The translations under genes were made by a program, and so were the position numbers. The notes under the pieces are model-generated. The model searched no databases, had not been told where the DNA came from, and worked only from the letters and a program-made list of their open reading frames with translations. 64,000 bases of DNA from positions 2,140,001-2,204,000 of the forward strand of contig NZ_JAIUZO010000002.1 in NCBI RefSeq assembly GCF_020171365.1. Reading direction: 5' to 3'. Within the stretch, counting starts at the first letter, position 1, and each line of letters starts with the position of its first letter. Source of the DNA: Qipengyuania gaetbuli (lineage in GTDB: Bacteria; Pseudomonadota; Alphaproteobacteria; Sphingomonadales; Sphingomonadaceae). Of the stretch, positions 48,616-55,824 are shown one piece after another.

Positions 48616-49316
48616 GCAGCGATCCTTTTGTTGATGGCGTCGTCTAGCAAAGCGGCCAAGGTAACCGCATAAATGAGTGGAATGAGGGATCTGGTGGGAT
48701 GGGGATTCCACCAGAAGGTCGGAGAGATGACCGTCGCACTCTTTGTCGCATGATCGGGAGGTAGCCCCTGGTAACTATTATGTGTCCCCGATTTACGGAC
48801 AGCCGAACTTTGGCGGTTTTCCGCCAATTCTCTGGTTTTATTGTCCCCGTTTGGAGGACAGTTGTGGGGTGGATTTTGCCTCACTGACCTTATTTCGGGG
48901 ACGGTGTTGTCCGCAGTTTGGGGACCGCATTTTTTTGCAGGCCGCCACTTTTCATAGGCATGCGAAGGAGCGCGATGTTCGCTTCCCTTTGGCCCCCCTT
49001 GCCAAGTCAGGCCCCAGCAAGCAGCGTGAGGTGTCTTGCGCGAGAAGCCTCCCCTTTTTGCGCAGTAAATGAATCCCTTGTCCTGCAATTCGTGAAGCGC
49101 TCGATTGACCGCATTCTTGCCCAGGCCAGTTATCTCTGCCCCCTTCCGAGCAGATAGGAAGAACTCACCGTTGTTGTCGCCCTTTTCAAGCGCGGCCAGC
49201 GCCAGCAAGACTTTGACCCCACTCCCTGACAGATGCCGCCAAGCGTCGGACTGCATCTGACGATGATAGACGCGAACATGGCGCGGCACCTTTGCCCGGC
49301 GGAACTTGTCAGCCAT
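48612..49316 (-). CDS. Winged-helix, replication-initiator-like protein
   Basis: 234 residues. The N-terminal half (about 20-100) has a winged-helix pattern (SARKGAEITGLGKNAVNRAL then LQDKGFIYCAKRGGF), like the DNA-binding domain of small replication initiators or transcription regulators in satellites and ICEs. The C-terminal half is low-complexity and unassigned. The ATG at 49316 fits a good start (MADKFRRAKVPR). It lies between the excisionase-like gene and the HGGxSTG gene. Confidence 0.6.
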   Translation of the reverse strand: MADKFRRAKVPRHVRVYHRQMQSDAWRHLSGSGVKVLLALAALEKGDNNGEFFLSARKGAEITGLGKNAVNRALHELQDKGFIYCAKRGGFSRKTPHAACWGLTWQGGPKGSEHRAPSHAYEKWRPAKKCGPQTADNTVPEIRSVRQNPPHNCPPNGDNKTRELAENRQSSAVRKSGTHNSYQGLPPDHATKSATVISPTFWWNPHPTRSLIPLIYAVTLAALLDDAINKRIAA

Positions 49317-49323
49317 GGGGCAC

Positions 49324-49506
49324 TCACGCCGCGCTTTTCGCCGTCGCGCCATCGGCCAGGCGCTTGATGCTCTCCACTTTCACCAGCCGTCGGGCATCAA
49401 TGGTGATCGTTTCCAAGGCGCCCCGTTCGATCAATTCGTAGGTCTTGGTCTTGCCGATCCCCAGAGTGCGGGCTGCATCCGCAATGCTGCAAAGCACAGG
49501 TTCCAT
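49324..49506 (-). CDS. Excisionase/AlpA-like small HTH protein
   Basis: 60 residues, essentially one MerR-like winged helix (SIADAARTLGIGKTKTYELI, then ERGALETITID..RRLVKVESI). This HTH_17 fold is used by excisionases and AlpA-type regulators of integrated elements. It would bind near the att sites or regulate int. AAGGA lies nine bases before the ATG. It ends seven bases before the next gene. Confidence 0.8.
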   Translation of the reverse strand: MEPVLCSIADAARTLGIGKTKTYELIERGALETITIDARRLVKVESIKRLADGATAKSAA

Positions 49507-49620
49507 TTATCATATCCTTTCCGTTCAAGCCCGTTCACGGACGGGAACGGGTGTGAAACGGGGAATACCTGCGAACGGCCCCGGAAGTCGGCCAGCAGGG
49601 CCAATAACAGGCCGGAAACC

Positions 49621-50418
49621 CTAGGTTGCGACGTTATCGGCCTCGTCTCTCCGACGCTGAAACTCGGCGAAAAGCCAACGCGCACGTTCCTTTAGTAAAC
49701 TGTCGGAAGGATACTGATCGTGTTCGGCAAACCACGCGGAAAGGCGTTTCTTTACATCTGCCTGGATGTCGGGGTGCCAAGACCCATCGTCAGCCCACTG
49801 GAATACAACGGCGGCGACAGCCCGTTCCCAGTCATACTTTGCAGGCGCGCCCCCTCGATTGCTCTTTGCCCCACCGCCTTCTGAAGCGTCGATTTGGAAC
49901 GAGCCGCAATTGGCCTCTGCCGGACGCACTTCTATGTCGGTGACGCTATAGGATTCCTCGAAGTAGCCCTCATCAAGCCAATCGCCTCCCGAAACTTGGG
50001 CGGTTGAAAAGCAATCGTTCTGCCAACTCCAGTCCGCGCGCGGTTCCTTGCCTCCGTTCCAGTCCGCATCAATAAATTGAAACGCGCCCTCGTTTGGTCG
50101 AAGGCCTTTATTGGCATCGCATCCCTGTCTAAGAACTACCCAGCGGTGGGCTGGGATTGGTCCGGTTCCTTCCCTTGCAAAATGACCATCTAGGTATTTC
50201 TTCCAGCGGTAGTGACCGGTTGCTTGGAGCTTGCCTTCCCCCAGCAACATAAGCATGGCGCCAGCCGGATCATGGTGCCCTTCCATGGCCAGGCGATTGA
50301 TCGCTTCGCTAATCGGCACCATGACAGGCACATGAAACTCGAAACGAGGATCGGCATGGTCCCATCCCCATCCTTCGATGATCGCTAGCGCGTCAACACT
50401 TTCCGGCGTTGAGGCCAT
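49621..50418 (-). CDS. Island hypothetical protein, 265 residues
   Basis: I do not recognise a family. The middle holds a Trp-rich segment (HYRWKKYLDGHF, RADWSWQNDCF), and the C-terminus (PAKYDWERAVAAVVFQW ... RARWLFAEFQRRR) is helical and basic-acidic, like a DNA-contacting or oligomerising tail, but this is only a guess. The ATG at 50418 follows GGAGG. It stands 114 bases upstream of the excisionase-like gene. Confidence 0.65.
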   Translation of the reverse strand: MASTPESVDALAIIEGWGWDHADPRFEFHVPVMVPISEAINRLAMEGHHDPAGAMLMLLGEGKLQATGHYRWKKYLDGHFAREGTGPIPAHRWVVLRQGCDANKGLRPNEGAFQFIDADWNGGKEPRADWSWQNDCFSTAQVSGGDWLDEGYFEESYSVTDIEVRPAEANCGSFQIDASEGGGAKSNRGGAPAKYDWERAVAAVVFQWADDGSWHPDIQADVKKRLSAWFAEHDQYPSDSLLKERARWLFAEFQRRRDEADNVAT

Positions 50419-50695
50419 TCGCAGATCCTCCACTTGGCGCTCGCGCTTTCAAGCGAGCAAAGGCGAATACATGCGGAACATGCCGTCAGGGGTTGCGATG
50501 CACAAGACTAGCGCGTCGGAGAATTGCCCAAGTGTAATGCAGAGGGTCGTCGCGGCAAATCACGCGGCCGGTAGTTTCTCTGCGCAGATGATCGATTGTG
50601 TTCTCGTCGAAGTGCAGGTCAGGCAGAGGCGATTTCCGTCCTCCAATGACACGCAACCATTGATGCGGTGGATATTACCGGAGATTGAGTGGTTC
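50419..50695. other. Stretch without a supported gene
   Basis: Between the 265-residue hypothetical and the frameshifted small gene. A minus-strand open stretch at about 50486-50680 exists but has no credible start and no known motif. It probably carries the promoter for the 265-residue gene. Confidence 0.4.
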
Positions 50696-50981
50696 TCAGG
50701 AGCGGACTGAAGGTCGTAGAAAACGCACCTCGCAGCGCAACCGAGCGTTCTCGATCAGTCTAAAAGCCGATGCACCCTCACCGCTTAACTGCCGGAATAG
50801 TTCAGGGTCGAGTTCAACCGCGGCGAGCTTGATGCCTGCGTGTTCGCACTCAAGCAAAAAGGGCCGAAACTACCTCGGCGGCTTCCGTCGCTGTTTCACC
50901 CCTAAATGAAAGCGGGAAGGGGTTAGGGCCGGATTCTAGGCTCAAGGCTCTAGCGATGCCGATCTCCCGTGGGCCAGACAT
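50696..50981 (-). pseudogene. Small hypothetical gene with a +1 frameshift in a T5 run
   Basis: From an ATG at 50981, four bases after the Mrr-like stop, 43 codons read cleanly to a stop. Dropping one T from the run of five at 50856-50860 (A's on the plus strand) joins this to a second open stretch (LLECEHAGIKLAAVELDPEL...) ending at 50696, making about 95 residues. Both halves have ordinary composition. So it is either a broken gene, a base-calling error, or a slip site. Function unknown. Confidence 0.45.
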
Positions 50982-50984
50982 GAT

Positions 50985-51911
50985 TCAATCAGCGAAGAAA
51001 TCTTCATCGAGGCGTTTGACCTGGACGACGCGACTTACCCTGACACCGATACCGAACTCGATCATCAATTCGGCAAGTCGGTCGCCATCGATCAGAATGA
51101 CTCGCTGCTGTAGGTTCTCAACATAGTCGAGAGCCTGTCTGCTGAACGTGCATGTAGTCACGAACACGCCCTTTGTTGCCCCGAAGCCTATCAAGCTACC
51201 GACGAAACCTTGGATGGCGGGGCGACCAATTGTCTGTTCAGGACTGTATCGCTTAGCCTGAACGTAAATGCGGTCGAGGCCGAGGCGATCTTCGTCGATG
51301 ATGCCGTCAATGCCACCATCACCTGATTTTCCGAGCCGCCGTGCAGCGCTTTCGTGGGAGCCACCGTAACCCATCGCGACCAGCAATTCGACGATCAGGT
51401 GTTCGAAAAACGTGGGCGTCTGCTCATGAACGCGGCTGAGTAGGTCGGCCTTTAATGCCTTGGTCAAGACCGAGTTGGCCGCATCAATTTGTTCTTCGGG
51501 TGTCGTTTCAGATGCCGCCGCCTGTTCCTGGGCGGTGTCTTGGGAGTCACTTTTGCTCGAATTGCTCTTGTCGTAGAACTCAATGAACGCCGGATATGTC
51601 TTGAGTAGTTCAACATCGATCCGTTTGGGGTTTTTCGCCAACAATGCTTTTCCAGCGTCGGATGCGACAAACACGCCGCGCGATGGGCTGTCGATCAAGC
51701 CAGCCTTGGTCATGTAGAACTTTGCCCAGTGCACGCGATTGTGAAGAAGTGCCTGCTTCCCGCTGGGCAGAAGTTCCTCGCGCTCTTCCTCGGATAGGGC
51801 GAACTGATCGGCAATAGTCTCCGATGCAATCGGCACACGTGTCTCGCCTTGAGCTGCAACTTGCAACACTGGGAGCATCAGCGTTTGGTAATCAGGAATA
51901 GACATTTGCAT
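50985..51911 (-). CDS. Mrr-family restriction endonuclease
   Basis: 308 residues. The N-terminal domain (about 1-100) is the winged-helix Mrr_N region; the C-terminal nuclease has the Mrr catalytic set: Glu170 in TFFEHLIVELL, GDGGIDGIID with Asp202, and YVQAKRY with Gln218-x-Lys220. Mrr enzymes usually cut modified DNA (type IV restriction). Residues 115-142 are a Ser/Glu-rich linker. It is separated from the RM genes by unknown genes on the same island. Confidence 0.85.
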   Translation of the reverse strand: MQMSIPDYQTLMLPVLQVAAQGETRVPIASETIADQFALSEEEREELLPSGKQALLHNRVHWAKFYMTKAGLIDSPSRGVFVASDAGKALLAKNPKRIDVELLKTYPAFIEFYDKSNSSKSDSQDTAQEQAAASETTPEEQIDAANSVLTKALKADLLSRVHEQTPTFFEHLIVELLVAMGYGGSHESAARRLGKSGDGGIDGIIDEDRLGLDRIYVQAKRYSPEQTIGRPAIQGFVGSLIGFGATKGVFVTTCTFSRQALDYVENLQQRVILIDGDRLAELMIEFGIGVRVSRVVQVKRLDEDFFAD

Positions 51912-52066
51912 TGATTAGCGAACTTTGCCGGATGGGCAATGTTGCGCTTGTCAGCTTCGCAGCAAGCCACAGAGCGCGGCAATAGGTTCCGTATCGAGGA
52001 TTAGGGAGCCGATGGGCTGCTAGTGCCGGCAAACAGATGCGAGACAGTCCCTTGCGCGCAAAGCCC

Positions 52067-53257
52067 TCAATTCCGGGCAGTCGCTTCAATAGCAACAATC
52101 TCCGCGCCGCCGGTGCCCATCACGAAACCGGCCCAAGCGTCCATCATGTCGCGGCGTTTGTCGAAGAAGTCTGTGCGGCGATATGCAGCCTCAACAGCTT
52201 TGGGCACGGTATGGGCAAGGGCTGCCTCAGCTACTTCGCCGGGTAAGCTCGTCTGTTCTGCCGCCCAGTCGCGGAAGGTCGACCGGAATCCATGCACCGT
52301 GCAGGGCACCTTCATATCACGCAGGACCTTGGTAAGTGTCATGTTGCTCAACTCGTTCCCGCTGCCAGCTGGAAAGATAAGGTCGGTTCCTGCCTGCCGG
52401 ATTGAAGCCATTTCTCGGAACAGCACGGCAGCGGCTGGCGACAACGGAATGCGATGCAGTTTGCGGGCTTTCATGCGGTCGGCAGGGATGGTCCACACAG
52501 CGGCGTCAAGATCGACCTCATTCCACGTTGCACCGCGCACTTCACCGCTGCGTGTCGCGGTCAGGACCGCAGCGCGCAGCGCCAGCGCACCCATGCCACG
52601 CTTGTCCACCAGCCGCGCCATGAGGGCAGGCAGTTCGGAATAGGGCAGGGCCTCAAAGTTCCCGCGCTTCGGTTGTGCTGGCAGCCGGTCGGCAACAGCT
52701 GGCCCAAGTGTGCCGATGAACAGTGCACCATCGGGGCGGGCAAAGCGCAGGGTGCGAATGATAAGGCTGCGCACCTTGCGGGCGGTTTCAGGCTTGCGCG
52801 TCCAGATCGGGCGCAGGCAATTAGCGATTGTATCCGCATCGATGCTCTGCACTTGTAACTTGCCGAGGGCTGGAAAGGCGTAGGTCTTCAGTTGCGATAG
52901 GCTTTGCCGTCGCTTTGCATCTGAAATCTTTGCATCGGCAGTCTTGGCTTCGAGGAAGCCCAGCGCAGCTTCGCGAAATGTGCGGGTCATTTCCTTTGGG
53001 GGTCTCAAGGCCAAATGAGGGTCGCGGCCAGCAATCAGCGCCGCCTTCACCAATGATGCCTTTTCCCGAGCCTCACTCAGTCCCACTGCGCGCAGGCTAC
53101 CAAGACCGAACTCGCGGCGTTTTCCGTTATTCTGCACCCGTGCAACCCAGCTTGCCTGGCCGGAATCGCGCACGAACAGGATCAATCCGTCGCCATCGTG
53201 ATGACGTCCGGGTTTGTTGAGGGCTGCCTTTACGTGTGCTTGGGTCAGCTTGCCCAT
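52067..53257 (-). CDS. int: Tyrosine integrase of the island (P4-type)
   Basis: 396 residues. An N-terminal arm-DNA-binding domain (DUF4102-like: HHDGDGLILFVRDSG), a core-binding domain, then the catalytic domain with TATRSGEVRGATW (Arg), HGFRSTFRDWAAE (His-x-x-Arg), ALAHTV (His) and YRRTD with the Tyr. It catalyses integration at tRNA-Asn. Position next to the tRNA and reading away from it is the normal layout. ATG at 53257 with GAGGC five bases upstream. Confidence 0.93.
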   Translation of the reverse strand: MGKLTQAHVKAALNKPGRHHDGDGLILFVRDSGQASWVARVQNNGKRREFGLGSLRAVGLSEAREKASLVKAALIAGRDPHLALRPPKEMTRTFREAALGFLEAKTADAKISDAKRRQSLSQLKTYAFPALGKLQVQSIDADTIANCLRPIWTRKPETARKVRSLIIRTLRFARPDGALFIGTLGPAVADRLPAQPKRGNFEALPYSELPALMARLVDKRGMGALALRAAVLTATRSGEVRGATWNEVDLDAAVWTIPADRMKARKLHRIPLSPAAAVLFREMASIRQAGTDLIFPAGSGNELSNMTLTKVLRDMKVPCTVHGFRSTFRDWAAEQTSLPGEVAEAALAHTVPKAVEAAYRRTDFFDKRRDMMDAWAGFVMGTGGAEIVAIEATARN

Positions 53258-53285
53258 ACATGCCTCGCAGTTAGACTATGAGGTA

Positions 53286-53309
53286 TTCCCCCATTTGGTC
53301 CCCCACCAA
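53286..53309 (+). repeat. Right pair of C-rich repeats (putative integrase arm sites)
   Basis: TTCCCCCA at 53286-53293 and GTCCCCCACCAA at 53298-53309, again 12 bases apart and in the same orientation as the left pair at 43214-43237. They lie just upstream of int, 111 bases from the tRNA end. Confidence 0.6.
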
Positions 53310-53420
53310 TAGCCCGAAACAGCACGCGCGGCAACGAATGCATGCGCGCGTCTGCGAACAAGTTTTCCTAGGAAATAAGAGGGTTTTCCGGTCGCGAGCG
53401 ATTGGCTGCGAAATGGAAAA

Positions 53421-53495
53421 TGGCTCCCCGAGTTGGATTCGAACCAACGACCAAGTGATTAACAGTCACCTACTCTACCGCTGAGCTATCGGGGA
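53421..53495 (-). tRNA. tRNA-Asn (GTT)
   Basis: A 75-base gene read on the minus strand: acceptor TCCCCGA pairs with TCGGGGA, the D-arm has GCTCAGCGGTAGAGT, the anticodon loop is CTGTTAATC (GTT, Asn), and the T-arm has GGTTCGAATCC. The CCA end is encoded. Its 3' end is the island's attachment site. Confidence 0.95.
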
Positions 53496-53558
53496 GCAGC
53501 CCGAAGGCAGGGGTGCGCCTATATGGGCGAGGATTTGCTTTGGCAAGCCGGGTTTTTC

Positions 53559-53583
53559 AAAAAATCGGGGCGGTGTGGACCGC
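53559..53583 (-). terminator. Possible terminator after nadK
   Basis: On the minus strand GCGGT-CCAC-ACCGC (53583-53570) is followed, after CCCGA, by six T. The stem is short and the T-run is five bases away, so this is tentative. Confidence 0.35.
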
Positions 53584-53592
53584 TGCCCACAC

Positions 53593-54375
53593 TCAGACCA
53601 CGAATTGCTCTGCAACGATGCGTTCGTCGAGCGTGTGGCCCGGGTCGAACAGCAGGGTGAGCGCCTTGTCGCGCGCGATTTCCAGGCGCACTTCGGCCAC
53701 GTCGCGCAGCTCGCGCTGGTCGGCCACGGCCGCCACCGGGCGCTTGTCCGCCTCGAGAACGCGGAAGGTCACGCAGCTGCGGTCAGGGATGATCGCGCCC
53801 TTCCATCGGCGCGGGCGGAAGGCGGAGATGGGCGTCAGCGCGAAAAGCTGGGAATCAAGCGGCAGGATCGGTCCGTCGGCGGAAAGGTTGTAGGCTGTCG
53901 AGCCGGCAGGCGTCGACAGCAGCACACCGTCGCAGACCAGTTCCTTGATCCGCACTTTGTCGTCCACCGACACCTCGATCTTGGCGGTCTGGCGGGTTTC
54001 GCGCAGCAGCGAGACTTCGTTGATGGCGCAGAAGCGCTGCGTGCGCCCGTCCTGCGTTCGTGCTTCCATGGTGAGCGGGCTGATGCTCAGTTCCTTCGCC
54101 TTGGCGATGCGCGCCAGCAGCCGTTCGGGCTGGCGGTTGCGGTTCATCAGGAAGCCCACCGTGCCTAGGTTTACCCCGTAGGCCGGTACGATGCGGTCCG
54201 CATCGAGCATGGCGTGGAGGCTTTGCAACATGAACCCGTCCCCGCCGAGCACTACGGCGGCATCCGCTTCTTCCAGCGGGACCCAGTCGGCGAGCGGGCG
54301 GAACACCTGCTCGGCGGCTTCCTGTGCCCGATCGGAATCGGAAACCAGCAGTGCCAGTCGGCTGTAATCGCCCAT
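53593..54375 (-). CDS. nadK: NAD kinase
   Basis: 260-residue enzyme making NADP+ from NAD+. VVLGGDGFMLQSLH (GGDG), NLGTVGFLMN and TPAGSTAYNLSADGPIL are the three signature regions. The ATG at 54375 fits homologues; the longer reading has a basic extension. Divergent from the EAL-domain gene. Confidence 0.94.
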   Translation of the reverse strand: MGDYSRLALLVSDSDRAQEAAEQVFRPLADWVPLEEADAAVVLGGDGFMLQSLHAMLDADRIVPAYGVNLGTVGFLMNRNRQPERLLARIAKAKELSISPLTMEARTQDGRTQRFCAINEVSLLRETRQTAKIEVSVDDKVRIKELVCDGVLLSTPAGSTAYNLSADGPILPLDSQLFALTPISAFRPRRWKGAIIPDRSCVTFRVLEADKRPVAAVADQRELRDVAEVRLEIARDKALTLLFDPGHTLDERIVAEQFVV

Positions 54376-54504
54376 TGCCTGTCCCGTCTTCGCCCGCCGG
54401 TTCGGCGCGGCAGTGGAGCGCATCCCTATGGAACGGCGTCCCATTTGGCAACAAAGCCGGAATTTGTGGCATAATTTTTACGTAAGGGGGATAAGCGGGG
54501 TTGC

Positions 54505-55824
54505 ATGGGTCGTGCAGTTGAGCCGGATATGGACGAAACGAGGGACATTCTGACGGGTCTCGCCGACCCGGCGCAAATGCGCCGGACGGTATGGCGCTGG
54601 CAGTCGGAATGGCCGGGCTATGCCGGCAACTGTCCCATCCACGCGATGCTCATCACCATCGGCAGGATCGACACGGTGAACGTCGCTTTCGGCGAAAGCA
54701 CGGGCGACGTGGCGCTGGTCGAAGTGGCCCAGCGCATCCGCCATTTCGCAGCCGACGAGCTTGAAAGCGGGGTCTGGCTGGCTGCGCGGCTAAACGGAGG
54801 CAATTTCGTCCTGCTGGCGCGCGAGGAGTGCACCAGGGAGCGTTGGCAGTGGCTGGCAGAGGCGCTGGCCGATGCGATTGCAGGGCCAATTGCCAATCCC
54901 GAAGGCGGCGCGAATTTGCGGCTCTGGCCGAGGCTCGCATTGATGCGGGCCGGTGAAAACGACGATGCCGAATCTATTCTCGACCGCCTGTCCGAAGTTG
55001 CCGCACGCACCCGCCAGTCTGCCGGTTCGCGCATCGCATGGTCGAGCGGGGCGGTCGCATCGAGCAAGCGCTCGAGCCACGAACTGGAGGCGGACCTTCT
55101 CGCCGCCATCGACGGTGACGAAATCGAGATCCTGTTCCAGCCGCAATATTCGCTCGACACCGACGAAATGATCGGGGCCGAGGCACTTGCCCGCTGGCAC
55201 CACCCGCAGATCGGCCGCATGGGAGCGGCTTCTCTGTTCCAGATCGCCGAGCGCGCCGACCATACGGCGCACCTGTCGCGTCACATTGCCCAGCGCGCGA
55301 TGGAACAGGCGCGCGACTGGCCAGCGCACTTGCGTCTTTCGCTCAACATCACACCGGCGGACCTCGGGGCCGACAATTTCGCGCTCGATTTCGCGCGCCT
55401 GTCGGAGCGGGTCGGCTTTTCGCTAGAACGCGTGACGCTGGAGATCATCGAGCAGGTGCTGCTGGGCGATCTCGACCGCGTGGCGAGCGTGTTGGACCAG
55501 CTGAAGCTGCTCGACTGCCGCATCGCGCTCGACGATTTTGGCGCGGGCTTCTGCAATTTCCGCTACCTCAAGGTGTTGCCGCTCGACTGCATCAAGCTCG
55601 ACCGGTCGATGGTCGACGGCGTGGCGGAGGACGAGCGCGACCAGGCGGTGTTCCGTGCCATCATGGGCATGGCGAGGGCTCTCGACCTGAAGGTTCTGGT
55701 CGAGGGCGTGGAGACGACGGAACAGCGCGATTTCTGCGCTGCCGAGGGCTGCGAATACTACCAGGGTTTCCTGCGCGCCGAACCGGTCGCGGTAACGGAT
55801 TTCCTCGAGCTCGCTTCTGCCTAG
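54505..55824 (+). CDS. EAL-domain c-di-GMP phosphodiesterase with degenerate GGDEF
   Basis: 439 residues. Residues about 10-180 follow the GGDEF fold, but the GGDEF motif reads NGGNF (97-101), so it should not make c-di-GMP. The EAL domain (about 193-435) keeps EAL at 226-228, SLNITPADL, DDFGAGFCNF, IKLDRSMV, VEGVET and YYQGF, so it is predicted active on c-di-GMP. No membrane or sensor segment is seen. ATG at 54505; a start nine codons later is also possible. Confidence 0.9.
   Translation: MGRAVEPDMDETRDILTGLADPAQMRRTVWRWQSEWPGYAGNCPIHAMLITIGRIDTVNVAFGESTGDVALVEVAQRIRHFAADELESGVWLAARLNGGNFVLLAREECTRERWQWLAEALADAIAGPIANPEGGANLRLWPRLALMRAGENDDAESILDRLSEVAARTRQSAGSRIAWSSGAVASSKRSSHELEADLLAAIDGDEIEILFQPQYSLDTDEMIGAEALARWHHPQIGRMGAASLFQIAERADHTAHLSRHIAQRAMEQARDWPAHLRLSLNITPADLGADNFALDFARLSERVGFSLERVTLEIIEQVLLGDLDRVASVLDQLKLLDCRIALDDFGAGFCNFRYLKVLPLDCIKLDRSMVDGVAEDERDQAVFRAIMGMARALDLKVLVEGVETTEQRDFCAAEGCEYYQGFLRAEPVAVTDFLELASA

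Larger units (their letters stand above)
43126..53439. mobile_element. tRNA-Asn genomic island with restriction cargo
   Basis: About 10.3 kb bounded by the tRNA-Asn 3' end and its displaced copy, with a tyrosine integrase next to the tRNA. Cargo, all on the minus strand: type III mod-res, Mrr-family endonuclease, two DNA-binding proteins and unrecognised genes. Several stretches, e.g. 43140-43210 and 46440-47300, look visibly richer in A/T than the flanks. No transfer or capsid genes are seen, so it would need a helper or simply be an integrated satellite-like element. Confidence 0.85.

Noticed and set aside
50486..50680. Minus-strand open stretch of about 65 codons in the island
   Set aside because: No credible start codon or ribosome-binding site and no known motif.
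53278..53484. Short plus-strand frame over the tRNA-Asn gene
   Set aside because: It translates the antisense of the tRNA and the arm repeats; not a gene.
54441..54478. Possible -35/-10 promoter before the EAL gene (TTGGCA, CATAAT)
   Set aside because: The spacer is about 19 bases and the match to consensus is weak, so not listed as a feature.
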